NCBI GenBank assembly: GCA_045121195.1
Contig: JBGVFO010000008.1
Location: 1-26,628 of the forward strand
DNA from: RGIG8775 sp045121195
GTDB taxonomy: Bacteria > Bacillota > Clostridia > Oscillospirales > CAG-272
Direction: 5' to 3'
Length of the DNA: 26,628 nt
In this document: piece by piece, positions 1 to 6,775 of the stretch
How the letters are laid out: each line of letters opens with the position of its first letter
Numbering within the stretch: the first letter of the stretch is position 1
The notes under the pieces: model-generated
What the model saw: the letters and a program-made list of their open reading frames with translations, nothing else
Told to the model about the DNA's origin: nothing
Database searches by the model: none
Position numbers and translations under genes: made by a program

Positions 1-218
1 GTAAGGCAGGTAAGACCAGACACCTGGGTATCCGTCCTACCGTACGCGGTTCCGTTATGAACCCCTGTGATCACCCTCACGGTGGTGGTGAAGGTAAGTC
101 GCCTATCGGTCGTCCTTCTCCTGTTACTCCTTGGGGTAAGCCTGCTCTGGGTTATAAGACCAGAAACAAGAAGGCGAGAACAGACAAGTTCATCGTAAAG
201 CGTAGAAATGCTAAGTAA
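1..218 (+). CDS. rplB: 50S ribosomal protein L2, 3' part only
   Basis: The window opens inside rplB. The reading frame has its first complete codon at position 3 and encodes the last 71 residues of L2, ending at TAA 216-218. The conserved C-terminal signature is visible: a GSVMNP-type segment followed by DHPHGGGEGKSPIGRPSPV and the basic tail KTRNKKARTDKFIVKRR. L2 binds 23S rRNA near the peptidyl transferase centre, and the His of the HPHGGGEG loop is among the most conserved in the ribosome. The rest of the gene and the upstream S10-operon genes lie outside the window. The stop codon overlaps the AGGAGG of rpsS, so the two are tightly linked. Confidence 0.97.
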   Translation, partial: KAGKTRHLGIRPTVRGSVMNPCDHPHGGGEGKSPIGRPSPVTPWGKPALGYKTRNKKARTDKFIVKRRNAK

Positions 219-232
219 GGAGGGAATATAAG

Positions 233-514
233 ATGAGCAGAAGCCTTAAGAAAGCACCTTTTGTTGAAGCAAAGCTTTTCGCGCGTGTTGAGGCCATGAA
301 CGCGAAGAACGAAAAGAAAGTTCTGAAGACCTGGTCCCGTGCGTCTACCATATTCCCGGAATTTGTCGGTCACACGATCGCAGTTCACGACGGCAGAAAG
401 CACGTTCCGGTTTATGTAACCGAGGATATGGTTGGTCACAAGCTCGGTGAGTTTGCGCCCACAAGAACCTTTAAGGGCCATGCAGGCTCCAAGACATCCA
501 ACAACGGTAAATAA
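233..514 (+). CDS. rpsS: 30S ribosomal protein S19
   Basis: The 93-residue product has the normal S19 length and begins MSRSLKKAPFV, the usual bacterial N-terminus. The conserved core WSRASTIFPEFVGHTIAVHDG and the motif KLGEFAPTRTFKGH are present. S19 sits in the head of the 30S subunit, next to S13, and contacts the A-site tRNA region. A strong AGGAGG at 219-223 with the preceding bases precedes the ATG by about nine bases. It lies between rplB and rplV in the canonical S10-operon order. Confidence 0.97.
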   Translation: MSRSLKKAPFVEAKLFARVEAMNAKNEKKVLKTWSRASTIFPEFVGHTIAVHDGRKHVPVYVTEDMVGHKLGEFAPTRTFKGHAGSKTSNNGK

Positions 515-537
515 TTGCAAAGGGAGGAATCATACAA

Positions 538-873
538 ATGGAAGCAAAAGCATATCTGAAGTATGCAAGAATTTCCCCGCGCAAGGTTAAGATCGTTCTC
601 GACCTCATCAGAGGCAAGGATGTTGGAGTTGCAATGGGAATTCTTAAGAACACACCCAAGAGCGCATCCGAGTATCTTATCAAGCTTCTCGGCAGCGCAA
701 TCGCGAATGCAGAACACAATTTCCATATGGACGTAACCCGTCTGTATGTTTCTGAGTGCTTCGTTTGCCCGGGCCCCACTCTCAAGAGAATCATGCCCCG
801 TGCAAAGGGAAGCGCAGACAGAATCCTTAAGAGAACCAGCCACGTAACGCTGGTCGTTAAGGAAAGAGACTAA
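538..873 (+). CDS. rplV: 50S ribosomal protein L22
   Basis: The 111-residue protein has the L22 signatures: an N-terminal KAYLKYARISPRKVKIVLDLIRG stretch and a C-terminal hairpin with MPRAKGSADRILKRTSH, the loop that lines the polypeptide exit tunnel and is a known site of macrolide-resistance changes in other bacteria. No deletion in that loop is apparent. GGGAGG-type ribosome binding site (AGGGAGGAA) precedes the ATG. The gap from rpsS is 23 bases. Confidence 0.97.
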   Translation: MEAKAYLKYARISPRKVKIVLDLIRGKDVGVAMGILKNTPKSASEYLIKLLGSAIANAEHNFHMDVTRLYVSECFVCPGPTLKRIMPRAKGSADRILKRTSHVTLVVKERD

Positions 874-891
874 GAGAGGAGGTAAGGCTAA

Positions 892-1671
892 ATGGGACAG
901 AAAGTGAATCCGCACGGCCTGCGTGTCGGCGTAATCAAGAACTGGGATTCGAGATGGTTCTCCAAGGATGAGACCTTCGGCGATACCCTTGTATCCGACT
1001 ATAACATCAGAAAGTATCTGAAAAATGCACTCAAGGATGCCGGCGTTCCGAAGATTGAAATCGAGCGCGACGGTCACAGAGTAAGAGTATTCATCCACTG
1101 CGCTAAGCCCGGTCTTGTAATCGGACGTGGCGGCTCTGAGATCGAGAAGTACAAGGCAGCACTTGAAAAGATGGTTGGTATGCCCGTTGTTGTCAACGTT
1201 GTTGAGATCAAGCAGCCCGACCTCAATGCTCAGCTCGTAGCAGAGAATGTAGCAAAGCAGCTTGAGGGCCGCGTTGCGTTCAGACGTGCCATGAAGATGG
1301 CGATCCGTAACACCATGAGACTTGGTGCAAAGGGTATCAAGATCACCTGCTCCGGCCGTCTTGGCGGTGCAGAGATCGCGAAGGCTGAGCACTATCATGA
1401 GGGTACGATCCCGCTTCAGACCATTAGAGCGGACATCGACTACGGCTTCTGGGAAGCAAACACCACCTACGGTAAGATCGGCGTTAAGGTTTGGATCTAC
1501 CGCGGCGAGGTTCTTTCCGAAGTAAACAGACCCTCCGCTAACGCTCCTCGCGATAACAGAGACCGCAAGAACTTCCGCAGAGATAACAACAATCGCGGCG
1601 GAGAGAGACGCGGCAATAACAGGGGCGACAGAACTCCCAGAGAAGGAGGACGCAGAAATGTTAATGCCTAA
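892..1671 (+). CDS. rpsC: 30S ribosomal protein S3 with a long basic RGN-rich tail
   Basis: The product is 259 residues, about 40 longer than common bacterial S3. The core starts MGQKVNPHGLRVGVIKNW and carries the KH-domain GxxG loop in VIGRGGSEIEKYK, followed by the C-terminal S3 domain with AKGIKITCSGRLGGAEIA. After about residue 213 comes a low-complexity tail rich in Arg, Asn and Gly (for example DNNNRGGERRGNNRGDRTPR). S3 forms part of the mRNA entry site of the 30S subunit. The end of the gene overlaps the start of rplP by 14 bases, and the rplP ribosome binding site lies inside the codons of this tail. Confidence 0.97.
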   Translation: MGQKVNPHGLRVGVIKNWDSRWFSKDETFGDTLVSDYNIRKYLKNALKDAGVPKIEIERDGHRVRVFIHCAKPGLVIGRGGSEIEKYKAALEKMVGMPVVVNVVEIKQPDLNAQLVAENVAKQLEGRVAFRRAMKMAIRNTMRLGAKGIKITCSGRLGGAEIAKAEHYHEGTIPLQTIRADIDYGFWEANTTYGKIGVKVWIYRGEVLSEVNRPSANAPRDNRDRKNFRRDNNNRGGERRGNNRGDRTPREGGRRNVNA

Positions 1672-2080
1672 GAGAGTAAAGTACCGTCGCGTACAGCGCG
1701 GTAGACTGAAGGGTAAGGCTACTCGTGGAAACACCTTGACCAACGGAAGCTACGGCCTTGTTGCTCTTGAGCCCGCATGGATCACCAGCAACCAGATCGA
1801 GGCAGCCCGTATCGCAATGACCCGTTACACCCGCCGTGGTGGTAAGGTCTGGATCAAGATTTTCCCTGACAAGCCCATTACCGAGAAGCCTGCTGAGACC
1901 CGAATGGGTTCCGGTAAGGGTTCGCCCGAGTACTGGGTAGCAGTTGTGAAGCCCGGACGCATCATGTTCGAGATGGAGGGAGTTGCTCCCGAGGTCGCAC
2001 GTGAGGCTATGCGTCTTGCTTCTCACAAGCTTCCTATCAAGTGCAAGTTTGTAAGTAAAGAAGAAAACGGGGAGGGTTAA
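1658..2080 (+). CDS. rplP: 50S ribosomal protein L16
   Basis: The 140-residue product starts MLMPKRVKYRRVQRG, matching the Firmicute L16 start, and has RGNTLTNGSYGLVALEP and the RGGKVWIKIFPDKP and MGSGKGSPEYWVAVVKPG motifs. L16 organises the A-site region of the 50S subunit. The chosen ATG at 1658 has GAAGGAGG about eight bases upstream; a second in-frame ATG at 1664 would fit the ribosome binding site less well. The start overlaps the end of rpsC, which suggests translational coupling. Confidence 0.97.
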   Translation: MLMPKRVKYRRVQRGRLKGKATRGNTLTNGSYGLVALEPAWITSNQIEAARIAMTRYTRRGGKVWIKIFPDKPITEKPAETRMGSGKGSPEYWVAVVKPGRIMFEMEGVAPEVAREAMRLASHKLPIKCKFVSKEENGEG

Positions 2081-2083
2081 GCT

Positions 2084-2272
2084 GTGAAGGCAATTGAAAT
2101 CAGAAAAATGTCTGCCGAAGAGCTGGAAGCAAAGCTCAAAGAGCTTAAGAGCGAGCTGTTTAATCTCCGCTTTCAGCATGCGATCAACCAGCTTGAGAAT
2201 CCGCACAAGATTGCTGATGTCAAGAAGGATATCGCACGTGTAATGACCATTCTTCGTGAGAAGAATGCGTAA
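2084..2272 (+). CDS. rpmC: 50S ribosomal protein L29
   Basis: This is a 62-residue, two-helix L29, with KELKSELFNLRFQHAINQLENPHKI as the recognisable core. L29 lies at the exit of the peptide tunnel, next to L23, near the docking site for trigger factor and SRP. The start is GTG at 2084, directly preceded by GGGGAGGG, which overlaps the rplP stop region. Only three bases separate it from rplP. Confidence 0.96.
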   Translation: MKAIEIRKMSAEELEAKLKELKSELFNLRFQHAINQLENPHKIADVKKDIARVMTILREKNA

Positions 2273-2284
2273 GGAGGATAGGTC

Positions 2285-2545
2285 ATGACAGAAGAAAGAG
2301 CGCTTAGAAAGACCAGAGTGGGAATGGTTGTCAGCGATAAGATGGAAAAAACTGTTGTTGTTGCCATCGAGGACAACGTAAAGCATCCCGTTTATGGAAA
2401 GATCATCAAGCACACCTTGAAGGTTCACGCTCACGACGATAAGAACGAGTGCGGCGTAGGCGACAAGGTAAAGATTATGGAAACAAGACCTCTCTCCAAG
2501 ACCAAGAGATGGCGTGTTGTCGAGATAATCGAAAAGGCTAAGTAA
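2285..2545 (+). CDS. rpsQ: 30S ribosomal protein S17
   Basis: The 86-residue OB-fold protein shows the S17 pattern RKTRVGMVVSDKMEKTVVVAIE, then HPVYGKIIKHTLKVHAHD and the KIMETRPLSKTKRWRVVEI end. S17 is a primary 16S rRNA binder at the bottom of the 30S body. GTAAGGAGG precedes the ATG with good spacing. The following gap before rplN is 61 bases, wider than in the preceding genes. Confidence 0.97.
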   Translation: MTEERALRKTRVGMVVSDKMEKTVVVAIEDNVKHPVYGKIIKHTLKVHAHDDKNECGVGDKVKIMETRPLSKTKRWRVVEIIEKAK

Positions 2546-2566
2546 TCAACAATCGCGAAACAAGTA

Positions 2567-2586
2567 AATACGTCTAAAATCGTATT
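2567..2586 (+). other. Small hairpin in the rpsQ-rplN spacer
   Basis: In the 61-nt spacer before rplN, AATACG (2567-2572) and CGTATT (2581-2586) form a six-base-pair stem around an eight-base AT-rich loop. The stem is AT-rich, and it lies just upstream of the rplN ribosome binding site AGGAGG (2592-2597). No run of T follows, so it is not an intrinsic terminator. It might be a minor mRNA processing or pausing site, or chance. Confidence 0.3.
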
Positions 2587-2606
2587 GAATTAGGAGGAAC
2601 GCAAAA

Positions 2607-2975
2607 GTGATACAGCAACAAACATTAATGAAGGTTGCCGACAACACCGGAGCAAAAGAGCTGATGTGCATTCGCGTACTCGGAGGAACGGGTCGCAGAT
2701 ATGCAAACATCGGAGACGTAGTAGTTGCTTGCGTTAAGAAAGCAACTCCCGGCGGCGTTGTTAAGAAGGGCGAGGTCGTCAAGGCAGTTGTTGTAAGAAG
2801 CGTGCACGGCATCAAGCGTGCTGACGGTTCCTACATCAAGTTTGACGAGAACTCTGCGGTAATCATCAGAGACGATAAGACCCCCCGTGGCACTCGTATT
2901 TTTGGCCCGGTGGCAAGAGAGCTTCGTGAGAAGGATTATCTGAAGATCCTCTCCCTCGCTCCCGAAGTTCTGTAA
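2607..2975 (+). CDS. rplN: 50S ribosomal protein L14
   Basis: The 122-residue product starts at GTG 2607 behind TTAGGAGGAACG. It begins MIQQQTLMKVADNTGAKELMCIRVLGG, the invariant L14 N-terminus, and ends with the normal RELREKDYLKILSLAPEVL. L14 lies at the subunit interface and forms bridges with 16S rRNA. It opens the spc block of the superoperon here. The length is exactly that of typical L14. Confidence 0.97.
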   Translation: MIQQQTLMKVADNTGAKELMCIRVLGGTGRRYANIGDVVVACVKKATPGGVVKKGEVVKAVVVRSVHGIKRADGSYIKFDENSAVIIRDDKTPRGTRIFGPVARELREKDYLKILSLAPEVL

Positions 2976-2988
2976 GGAGGTACTGACC

Positions 2989-3318
2989 ATGAATATTAAG
3001 ACAGGCGATACTGTAGTACTTCTTACAGGTAAGTACGAAGAGAAGAAGGACGCAAACGGCGCCGTTAAGACCCACAAGGTAATCGCAGTCTCTCCCAAGG
3101 AAGACAAGGTTATCGTAGAGGGCGTAAACGCCGTACACAAGCACGTTAAGGCCCGCAGACAGGGCGAGACGGGCGGCATCGTTGATACCAACGGTGCGAT
3201 CTACGCGTCCAAGGTTGCACTCTACTGCTCCAAGTGCGGTAAGGGTGTAAGAGCCGGCCACAAGGTGGTCGACGGTAAGAAGGTTCGTGTCTGCACCAAG
3301 TGCGGACAGGAGCTTTGA
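2989..3318 (+). CDS. rplX: 50S ribosomal protein L24, zinc-ribbon form
   Basis: The 109-residue protein has an N-terminal KOW motif (residues 2-30, MNIKTGDTVVLLTGKYE) and the VIVEGVNAVHKHVK segment that binds 23S rRNA early in assembly. The C-terminal part holds two CxxC pairs, C80/C83 and C102/C105, a zinc-ribbon pattern. Many L24 proteins, including that of Bacillus subtilis, lack these cysteines. From family knowledge, the cysteine-containing form occurs in a number of Clostridia. Zinc binding is inferred from the spacing. AAGGAGG precedes the ATG. Confidence 0.96.
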   Translation: MNIKTGDTVVLLTGKYEEKKDANGAVKTHKVIAVSPKEDKVIVEGVNAVHKHVKARRQGETGGIVDTNGAIYASKVALYCSKCGKGVRAGHKVVDGKKVRVCTKCGQEL

Positions 3319-3335
3319 TAAGGAGGTAGTGAACA

Positions 3336-3875
3336 ATGGCAAGACTTAGAGATATGTACAAGGCCGAGATCGCTCCCGCCCTTATGAAAAAGTTTGAGTA
3401 CTCCAGCGTAATGCAGATCCCCAAGCTTGATAAGATCGTTATCAACGTTGGTGTCGGCGACGCAAAGGAAAACTCCAAGGCACTGGATGCCGTCCTTGCT
3501 GATCTTGCGCTGATCGCAGGTCAGAAGGCGGTTCCCACCTACGCAAAGAAGTCGGTTGCAAACTTCAAGCTCCGTGAGGGCATGAAGATCGGTGCGAAGG
3601 TCACCCTTCGCGGCGACAAGATGTACGAGTTCATGGACAGACTCTTCAACTTCGCACTTCCTCGTGTTCGTGACTTCAAGGGAATCAACCCCAACGCTTT
3701 CGACGGCCGCGGCAACTACGCTCTCGGTCTGAAGGAGCAGTTGATCTTCCCCGAGATCGAGTACGATAAGGTTGAGAAGATCCGTGGTATGGACATCTGC
3801 TTCGTAACCACCGCAAACACCGATGAAGAAGCAAAAGAGCTCCTGAGACTGTTCGGCGCTCCCTTTGCAAACTGA
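3336..3875 (+). CDS. rplE: 50S ribosomal protein L5
   Basis: The 179-residue product is a full-length L5: MARLRDMYKAEIAPALMKKF, the IPKLDKIVINVGVGDAKEN region, the GQKAVPTYAKKSVANFKLREG segment and the DRLFNFALPRVRDFKGI motif. L5 binds 5S rRNA with L18 and contacts S13 and the P-site tRNA. AAGGAGGT precedes the ATG. It follows rplX by 17 bases and leads into rpsN by 15 bases. Confidence 0.97.
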   Translation: MARLRDMYKAEIAPALMKKFEYSSVMQIPKLDKIVINVGVGDAKENSKALDAVLADLALIAGQKAVPTYAKKSVANFKLREGMKIGAKVTLRGDKMYEFMDRLFNFALPRVRDFKGINPNAFDGRGNYALGLKEQLIFPEIEYDKVEKIRGMDICFVTTANTDEEAKELLRLFGAPFAN

Positions 3876-3890
3876 TGGAGGTAAGAAGAA

Positions 3891-4076
3891 ATGGCAAAGA
3901 AATCTATGATTCTTAAGCAGCAGAGAGCACAGAAGTTCTCTACTCGTGAGTACAACAGATGCAAGATCTGCGGCCGTCCTCACGCTTATCTCCGTAAGTA
4001 CGGTATCTGCCGTATCTGCTTCCGTAATCTTGCTTACAAGGGCGAGATCCCCGGAGTAAGAAAGGCAAGCTGGTAA
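3891..4076 (+). CDS. rpsN: 30S ribosomal protein S14, type Z (zinc-binding)
   Basis: The 61-residue protein is the short S14 type. It contains C24-x2-C27 and C40-x2-C43 in CKICGRPHAYLRKYGICRICF, the zinc-finger pattern of type Z S14. It ends GEIPGVRKASW, which is the conserved C-terminus. S14 packs into the 30S head near S3 and S10. Ribosome binding site GGAGGT lies ten bases upstream. A structured 124-base spacer follows before rpsH. Confidence 0.97.
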   Translation: MAKKSMILKQQRAQKFSTREYNRCKICGRPHAYLRKYGICRICFRNLAYKGEIPGVRKASW

Positions 4077-4088
4077 TTAGTTCCCATT

Positions 4089-4163
4089 CGGTCAGGAAGA
4101 CCGCTCCAACTATCAGAAGGAAGCGAAAGCTTAACCGCTGATATGCCGCCGACCCGTTCGGCA
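4089..4163 (+). promoter_or_regulatory. Three stem-loops in the rpsN-rpsH spacer
   Basis: The 124-nt gap 4077-4200 contains three successive hairpins. First, CGGTC (4089-4093) pairs with GACCG (4099-4103) around AGGAA. Second, TATCAG (4111-4116) pairs with CTGATA (4138-4143), and inside it AAGC/GCTT (4121-4124, 4129-4132) closes a GAAA tetraloop, with GG/CC between. Third, GCCG (4148-4151) pairs with CGGC (4159-4162). None is followed by a T run, so these are not terminators. A ribosomal-protein-binding or processing element is the likeliest role, by inference from position. The rpsH ribosome binding site AGGAGG is at 4186-4191. Confidence 0.5.
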
Positions 4164-4200
4164 GCAAGAATATTAACTTGCATACAGGAGGATAAGAATT

Positions 4201-4599
4201 ATGCAAATGTCAGACGTAATCGCCGATATGCTCACGAGAATCCGCAATGCAAACGATGCAAAGCACGCAACCGTGGACATTCCGGCATCCAACATGAAGA
4301 AGTCCATCGCCGATATCCTTGTTGAAGAGGGATATGTGAAGGGCTATCAGATCGTAGAGAACGGCAGCCAGGGCATCATCCGTGTTACCCTGAAGTACAC
4401 CGAGGGTAAGCAGAAGGTTATCCGCGGTATCCGCCGTGTTTCCAAGCCCGGTCTTCGTATTTACGCAGGCTATGAGGATATGCCCAAGGTTATGAACGGC
4501 CTCGGCATCGCAGTCGTTTCCACTTCCAAGGGTATCATGACAGACAAGAAGGCACGCAGCCTTAAGGTTGGCGGCGAAGTCCTTGCATTCGTCTGGTAA
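4201..4599 (+). CDS. rpsH: 30S ribosomal protein S8
   Basis: The 132-residue protein starts MQMSDVIADMLTRIRNAN and ends with the S8 signature MTDKKARSLKVGGEVLAFVW. S8 is a primary 16S rRNA binder in the central domain; in Escherichia coli it also represses the spc operon by binding its mRNA. A second ATG at 4207 is possible, but 4201 fits the ribosome binding site and the usual S8 start. It is the only gene of the spc block here with a long structured leader. Confidence 0.97.
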   Translation: MQMSDVIADMLTRIRNANDAKHATVDIPASNMKKSIADILVEEGYVKGYQIVENGSQGIIRVTLKYTEGKQKVIRGIRRVSKPGLRIYAGYEDMPKVMNGLGIAVVSTSKGIMTDKKARSLKVGGEVLAFVW

Positions 4600-4619
4600 T
4601 TCAGGGGAGGTATAAGAAT

Positions 4620-5180
4620 ATGTCTAGAATTGGTAGAATGCCGATCGCTGTCCCCGCAAACGTTACCGTGACGATCGCTGACGGAAACGTCGTTACTGTA
4701 AAGGGACCGCTCGGAACTCTTTCTGAGAAGATCAGCACTAAGCTCACTGTCGCCCAGGAGAACAACGAGATCGTTGTTACCCGTCATTCCGAGGAGAAGG
4801 AAGACAAGAGCCTTCACGGACTTTCCCGCGCGCTTATCGCAAACATGGTAGAGGGCGTTACCAACGGTTACTCCAAGACCCTTGAGGTCGTTGGCGTTGG
4901 TTACAAGGTAGCAAAGCAGGGCAAGACCCTTCAGCTCTTCCTTGGTCACTCTCTTGTAAACGGTATGCCTCAGGAGAAGTTCCTCATCAACGAGCCCGAG
5001 GGAATTACCTTCGAGGTTCCCAACCCCAACACCATCGTTGTTAAGGGTTACAACAAGCAGGCGGTCGGACAGATCGCAGCGGTAATCAGAGGCAAGAGAC
5101 CCCCCGAGCCCTATCACGGCAAGGGTGTTAAGTACTCTGATGAGCATATTCGCCGCAAGGCCGGTAAGACCGGTAAATAA
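4620..5180 (+). CDS. rplF: 50S ribosomal protein L6
   Basis: The 186-residue product begins MSRIGRMPIAVPANVTV and contains the duplicated L6 fold, with GVGYKVAKQGKTLQLFLGHS in the second domain and the RGKRPPEPYHGKGVKYSDE motif at the C-terminus. L6 lies near the factor-binding site and the sarcin-ricin loop. GGGGAGGT precedes the ATG. Length is slightly above the usual 175-180 residues, with a lysine-rich end. Confidence 0.97.
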   Translation: MSRIGRMPIAVPANVTVTIADGNVVTVKGPLGTLSEKISTKLTVAQENNEIVVTRHSEEKEDKSLHGLSRALIANMVEGVTNGYSKTLEVVGVGYKVAKQGKTLQLFLGHSLVNGMPQEKFLINEPEGITFEVPNPNTIVVKGYNKQAVGQIAAVIRGKRPPEPYHGKGVKYSDEHIRRKAGKTGK

Positions 5181-5198
5181 TGAAAGGAGTGGATACAG

Positions 5199-5558
5199 AT
5201 GGTTTCTAGAAAAGACAGTAATCTTGTTCGTCTTAAGAGACACAAGAAGATTCGCGCAAGACTTTCCGGTACGCCGGAGCGTCCCCGTCTCGCTGTATAT
5301 CGTTCCAATGCGAACATCAGCGCGCAGATCATTGATGACGTGAATAAGATCACGTTGGTTTCCGCTTCGACCCTTGAGAAGGATTTCGAGGGAAATGGCG
5401 GCAACAAGGTAGCAGCAAGACAGGTTGGTAAGACCATCGCTGAGCGTGCTGCTGCAAAGGGTATCACCGAGGTCGTATTCGACAGAGGCGGCTATCTTTA
5501 TCACGGACGTGTATCGGAGTTGGCTGACGGCGCTCGCGAGGGCGGCCTGAAGTTCTGA
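5199..5558 (+). CDS. rplR: 50S ribosomal protein L18
   Basis: The 119-residue protein shows RLKRHKKIRARLSGTPERPRL followed by VYRSNANISAQIIDD, the L18 N-terminal rRNA-binding region, and the end FDRGGYLYHGRVSELADGAREGGL. L18 binds 5S rRNA in the central protuberance. AAGGAGTGG precedes the ATG. A 71-base spacer with two hairpins separates it from rpsE. Confidence 0.97.
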   Translation: MVSRKDSNLVRLKRHKKIRARLSGTPERPRLAVYRSNANISAQIIDDVNKITLVSASTLEKDFEGNGGNKVAARQVGKTIAERAAAKGITEVVFDRGGYLYHGRVSELADGAREGGLKF

Positions 5559-5611
5559 TCGGGTTTCCCGACAGTCCGGTTTGTACACTGTTCATCACAT
5601 TGTTTTGAACA
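5559..5611 (+). other. Two hairpins in the rplR-rpsE spacer
   Basis: Directly after the rplR stop, TCGGG (5559-5563) and CCCGA (5567-5571) form a five-pair stem with a TTT loop. Further on, TGTTCA (5589-5594) and TGAACA (5606-5611) form a six-pair stem. Neither carries a terminator T run. The second ends eight bases before AAGGAGA, the rpsE ribosome binding site region. These could stabilise or pause the transcript; the function is not known. Confidence 0.35.
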
Positions 5612-5629
5612 AATTTAAGGAGAAAAAAC

Positions 5630-6133
5630 ATGGCTAGAAATTATAATCCGGCAGAGCATGATCTTAAGGAACAGCTCGTTGCCCTTAACCGTGTTTCCAA
5701 GACCGTTAAAGGTGGTCGTATCGCAAGATTCGCAGCTATCATGGTAGTCGGTGACGGTAACGGTCACGTAGGCTACGGTCTCGGAAAGGCAGCCGAGGTT
5801 CCCGAGGCAATCCGCAAGGGAATTGAGGATGCAAAGAAGAATATGATCGAGGTTTCCCTCAAGGGATCCACGATTCCCCACGAGGTAGTTGGTGTGTTTG
5901 GCGCAGGTAAGGTTCTTCTCAAACCCGCCGCACCCGGTACCGGTATTATCGCAGGCGGAAAGGTACGTATGGTTCTCGAGGCTGCAGGCATCAAGAACGT
6001 CCGTGCAAAGTGCCTTCGTTCCAACAATCCCGCAAACGTAGTAAAGGCTACCTTTGAGGGACTCAAGGCTCTCCGCACTGTGGAAGAGGTTGCGAAGATT
6101 CGTGACATCAGCGTTGAGCAGGTCAAGGGTTAA
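5630..6133 (+). CDS. rpsE: 30S ribosomal protein S5
   Basis: The 167-residue product has the S5 double-stranded-RNA-binding-like domain (LNRVSKTVKGGRIARFAAIMVVGD) and the C-terminal domain with GIIAGGKVRMVLEAAGIKNV and the NPANVVKATFEGLKAL motif. S5 helps form the mRNA entry channel and affects decoding accuracy. The ribosome binding site AAGGAGAA lies ten bases before the ATG. Confidence 0.97.
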   Translation: MARNYNPAEHDLKEQLVALNRVSKTVKGGRIARFAAIMVVGDGNGHVGYGLGKAAEVPEAIRKGIEDAKKNMIEVSLKGSTIPHEVVGVFGAGKVLLKPAAPGTGIIAGGKVRMVLEAAGIKNVRAKCLRSNNPANVVKATFEGLKALRTVEEVAKIRDISVEQVKG

Positions 6134-6145
6134 GGAGGTTGCAGC

Positions 6146-6319
6146 ATGAAAAAGGTTACACTTGTAAAAAGCCTGATCGGTTGCAAGCCCAACCAGATCG
6201 CAACTGCGAAGTCCCTCGGTCTTGTTAAGATCGGCAACAGCATCGTTTGCAAGGATGACGCTGTGCTTGCAGGCAAGATCAAGGTTCTTTCCCACCTCGT
6301 AAAAGTAGAAAACGTATAA
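6146..6319 (+). CDS. rpmD: 50S ribosomal protein L30
   Basis: A 57-residue reading frame sits between rpsE and rplO, the place of rpmD in all Firmicutes. The start MKKVTLVKSLIGCKPNQIAT and the AKSLGLVKIGNS segment match the short bacterial L30 fold, which binds 23S rRNA domain II. TAAGGAGGT precedes the ATG at 6146, and the stop is TAA 6317-6319. L30 usually has KIGxTV at this point; here it reads IGNSIV, a mild variant. Confidence 0.94.
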   Translation: MKKVTLVKSLIGCKPNQIATAKSLGLVKIGNSIVCKDDAVLAGKIKVLSHLVKVENV

Positions 6320-6332
6320 GGAGGCAAGCGAA

Positions 6333-6773
6333 ATGAAACTTTATGAACTTTCTCCCGCAGAAGGCTCTGCAAAGGCCACATGGCGCAAGGGCAGAGGCCC
6401 CGGCTCGGGTAACGGCAAGACCGCCGGAAAGGGTCACAAGGGACAGAATGCTCGCTCCGGCGGTGGTGTAAGACCCGGTTTTGAGGGCGGCCAGCTCCCC
6501 TTGTACAGAAAGCATCCTAAGAGAGGCTTTACCAACAGATTTGCAGTCAACTACGCTACCGTTAACGTAAACAAGCTCAACGTATTTGAGGACGGCGCAG
6601 TTGTTGACGTGAACGTTCTTCTGGAGAAGAGAATCATCCGCAAGGAGCTTGACGGACTTAAGGTTCTCGGCACCGGAGAGCTCACCAAGAAATTAACTGT
6701 TAAGGCAGCGGTCTTCTCGGCAACTGCAAAGGAGAAGATTGAAGCAGCAGGAGGAAAGGCAGAGGTGGTATAA
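6333..6773 (+). CDS. rplO: 50S ribosomal protein L15
   Basis: The 146-residue protein starts MKLYELSPAEGSAKATWRKG and has the glycine-rich extension GRGPGSGNGKTAGKGHKGQNARSG followed by RPGFEGGQLPLYRKHPKRGF, the L15 signature. L15 is an early 50S assembly protein. AAGGAGGCAAGCG precedes the ATG. The stop at 6771-6773 is two bases before the secY start, so secY translation is probably coupled to this gene. Confidence 0.97.
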   Translation: MKLYELSPAEGSAKATWRKGRGPGSGNGKTAGKGHKGQNARSGGGVRPGFEGGQLPLYRKHPKRGFTNRFAVNYATVNVNKLNVFEDGAVVDVNVLLEKRIIRKELDGLKVLGTGELTKKLTVKAAVFSATAKEKIEAAGGKAEVV

Positions 6774-6775
6774 GG

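Noticed and set aside
436..1743. Long open frame on the minus strand (435 codons) against rpsS, rplV and rpsC
   Set aside because: It lies antisense to three certain genes, has no recognisable domain or good ribosome binding site, and such frames are usual opposite strongly codon-biased genes. The same holds for minus-strand frames at 4470-5588 and 10193-11503.
4143..4325. Small + frame of 60 codons across the rpsN-rpsH spacer
   Set aside because: It overlaps rpsH in another frame, has no good ribosome binding site, and gives no recognisable protein; the structured RNA explains the spacer better.
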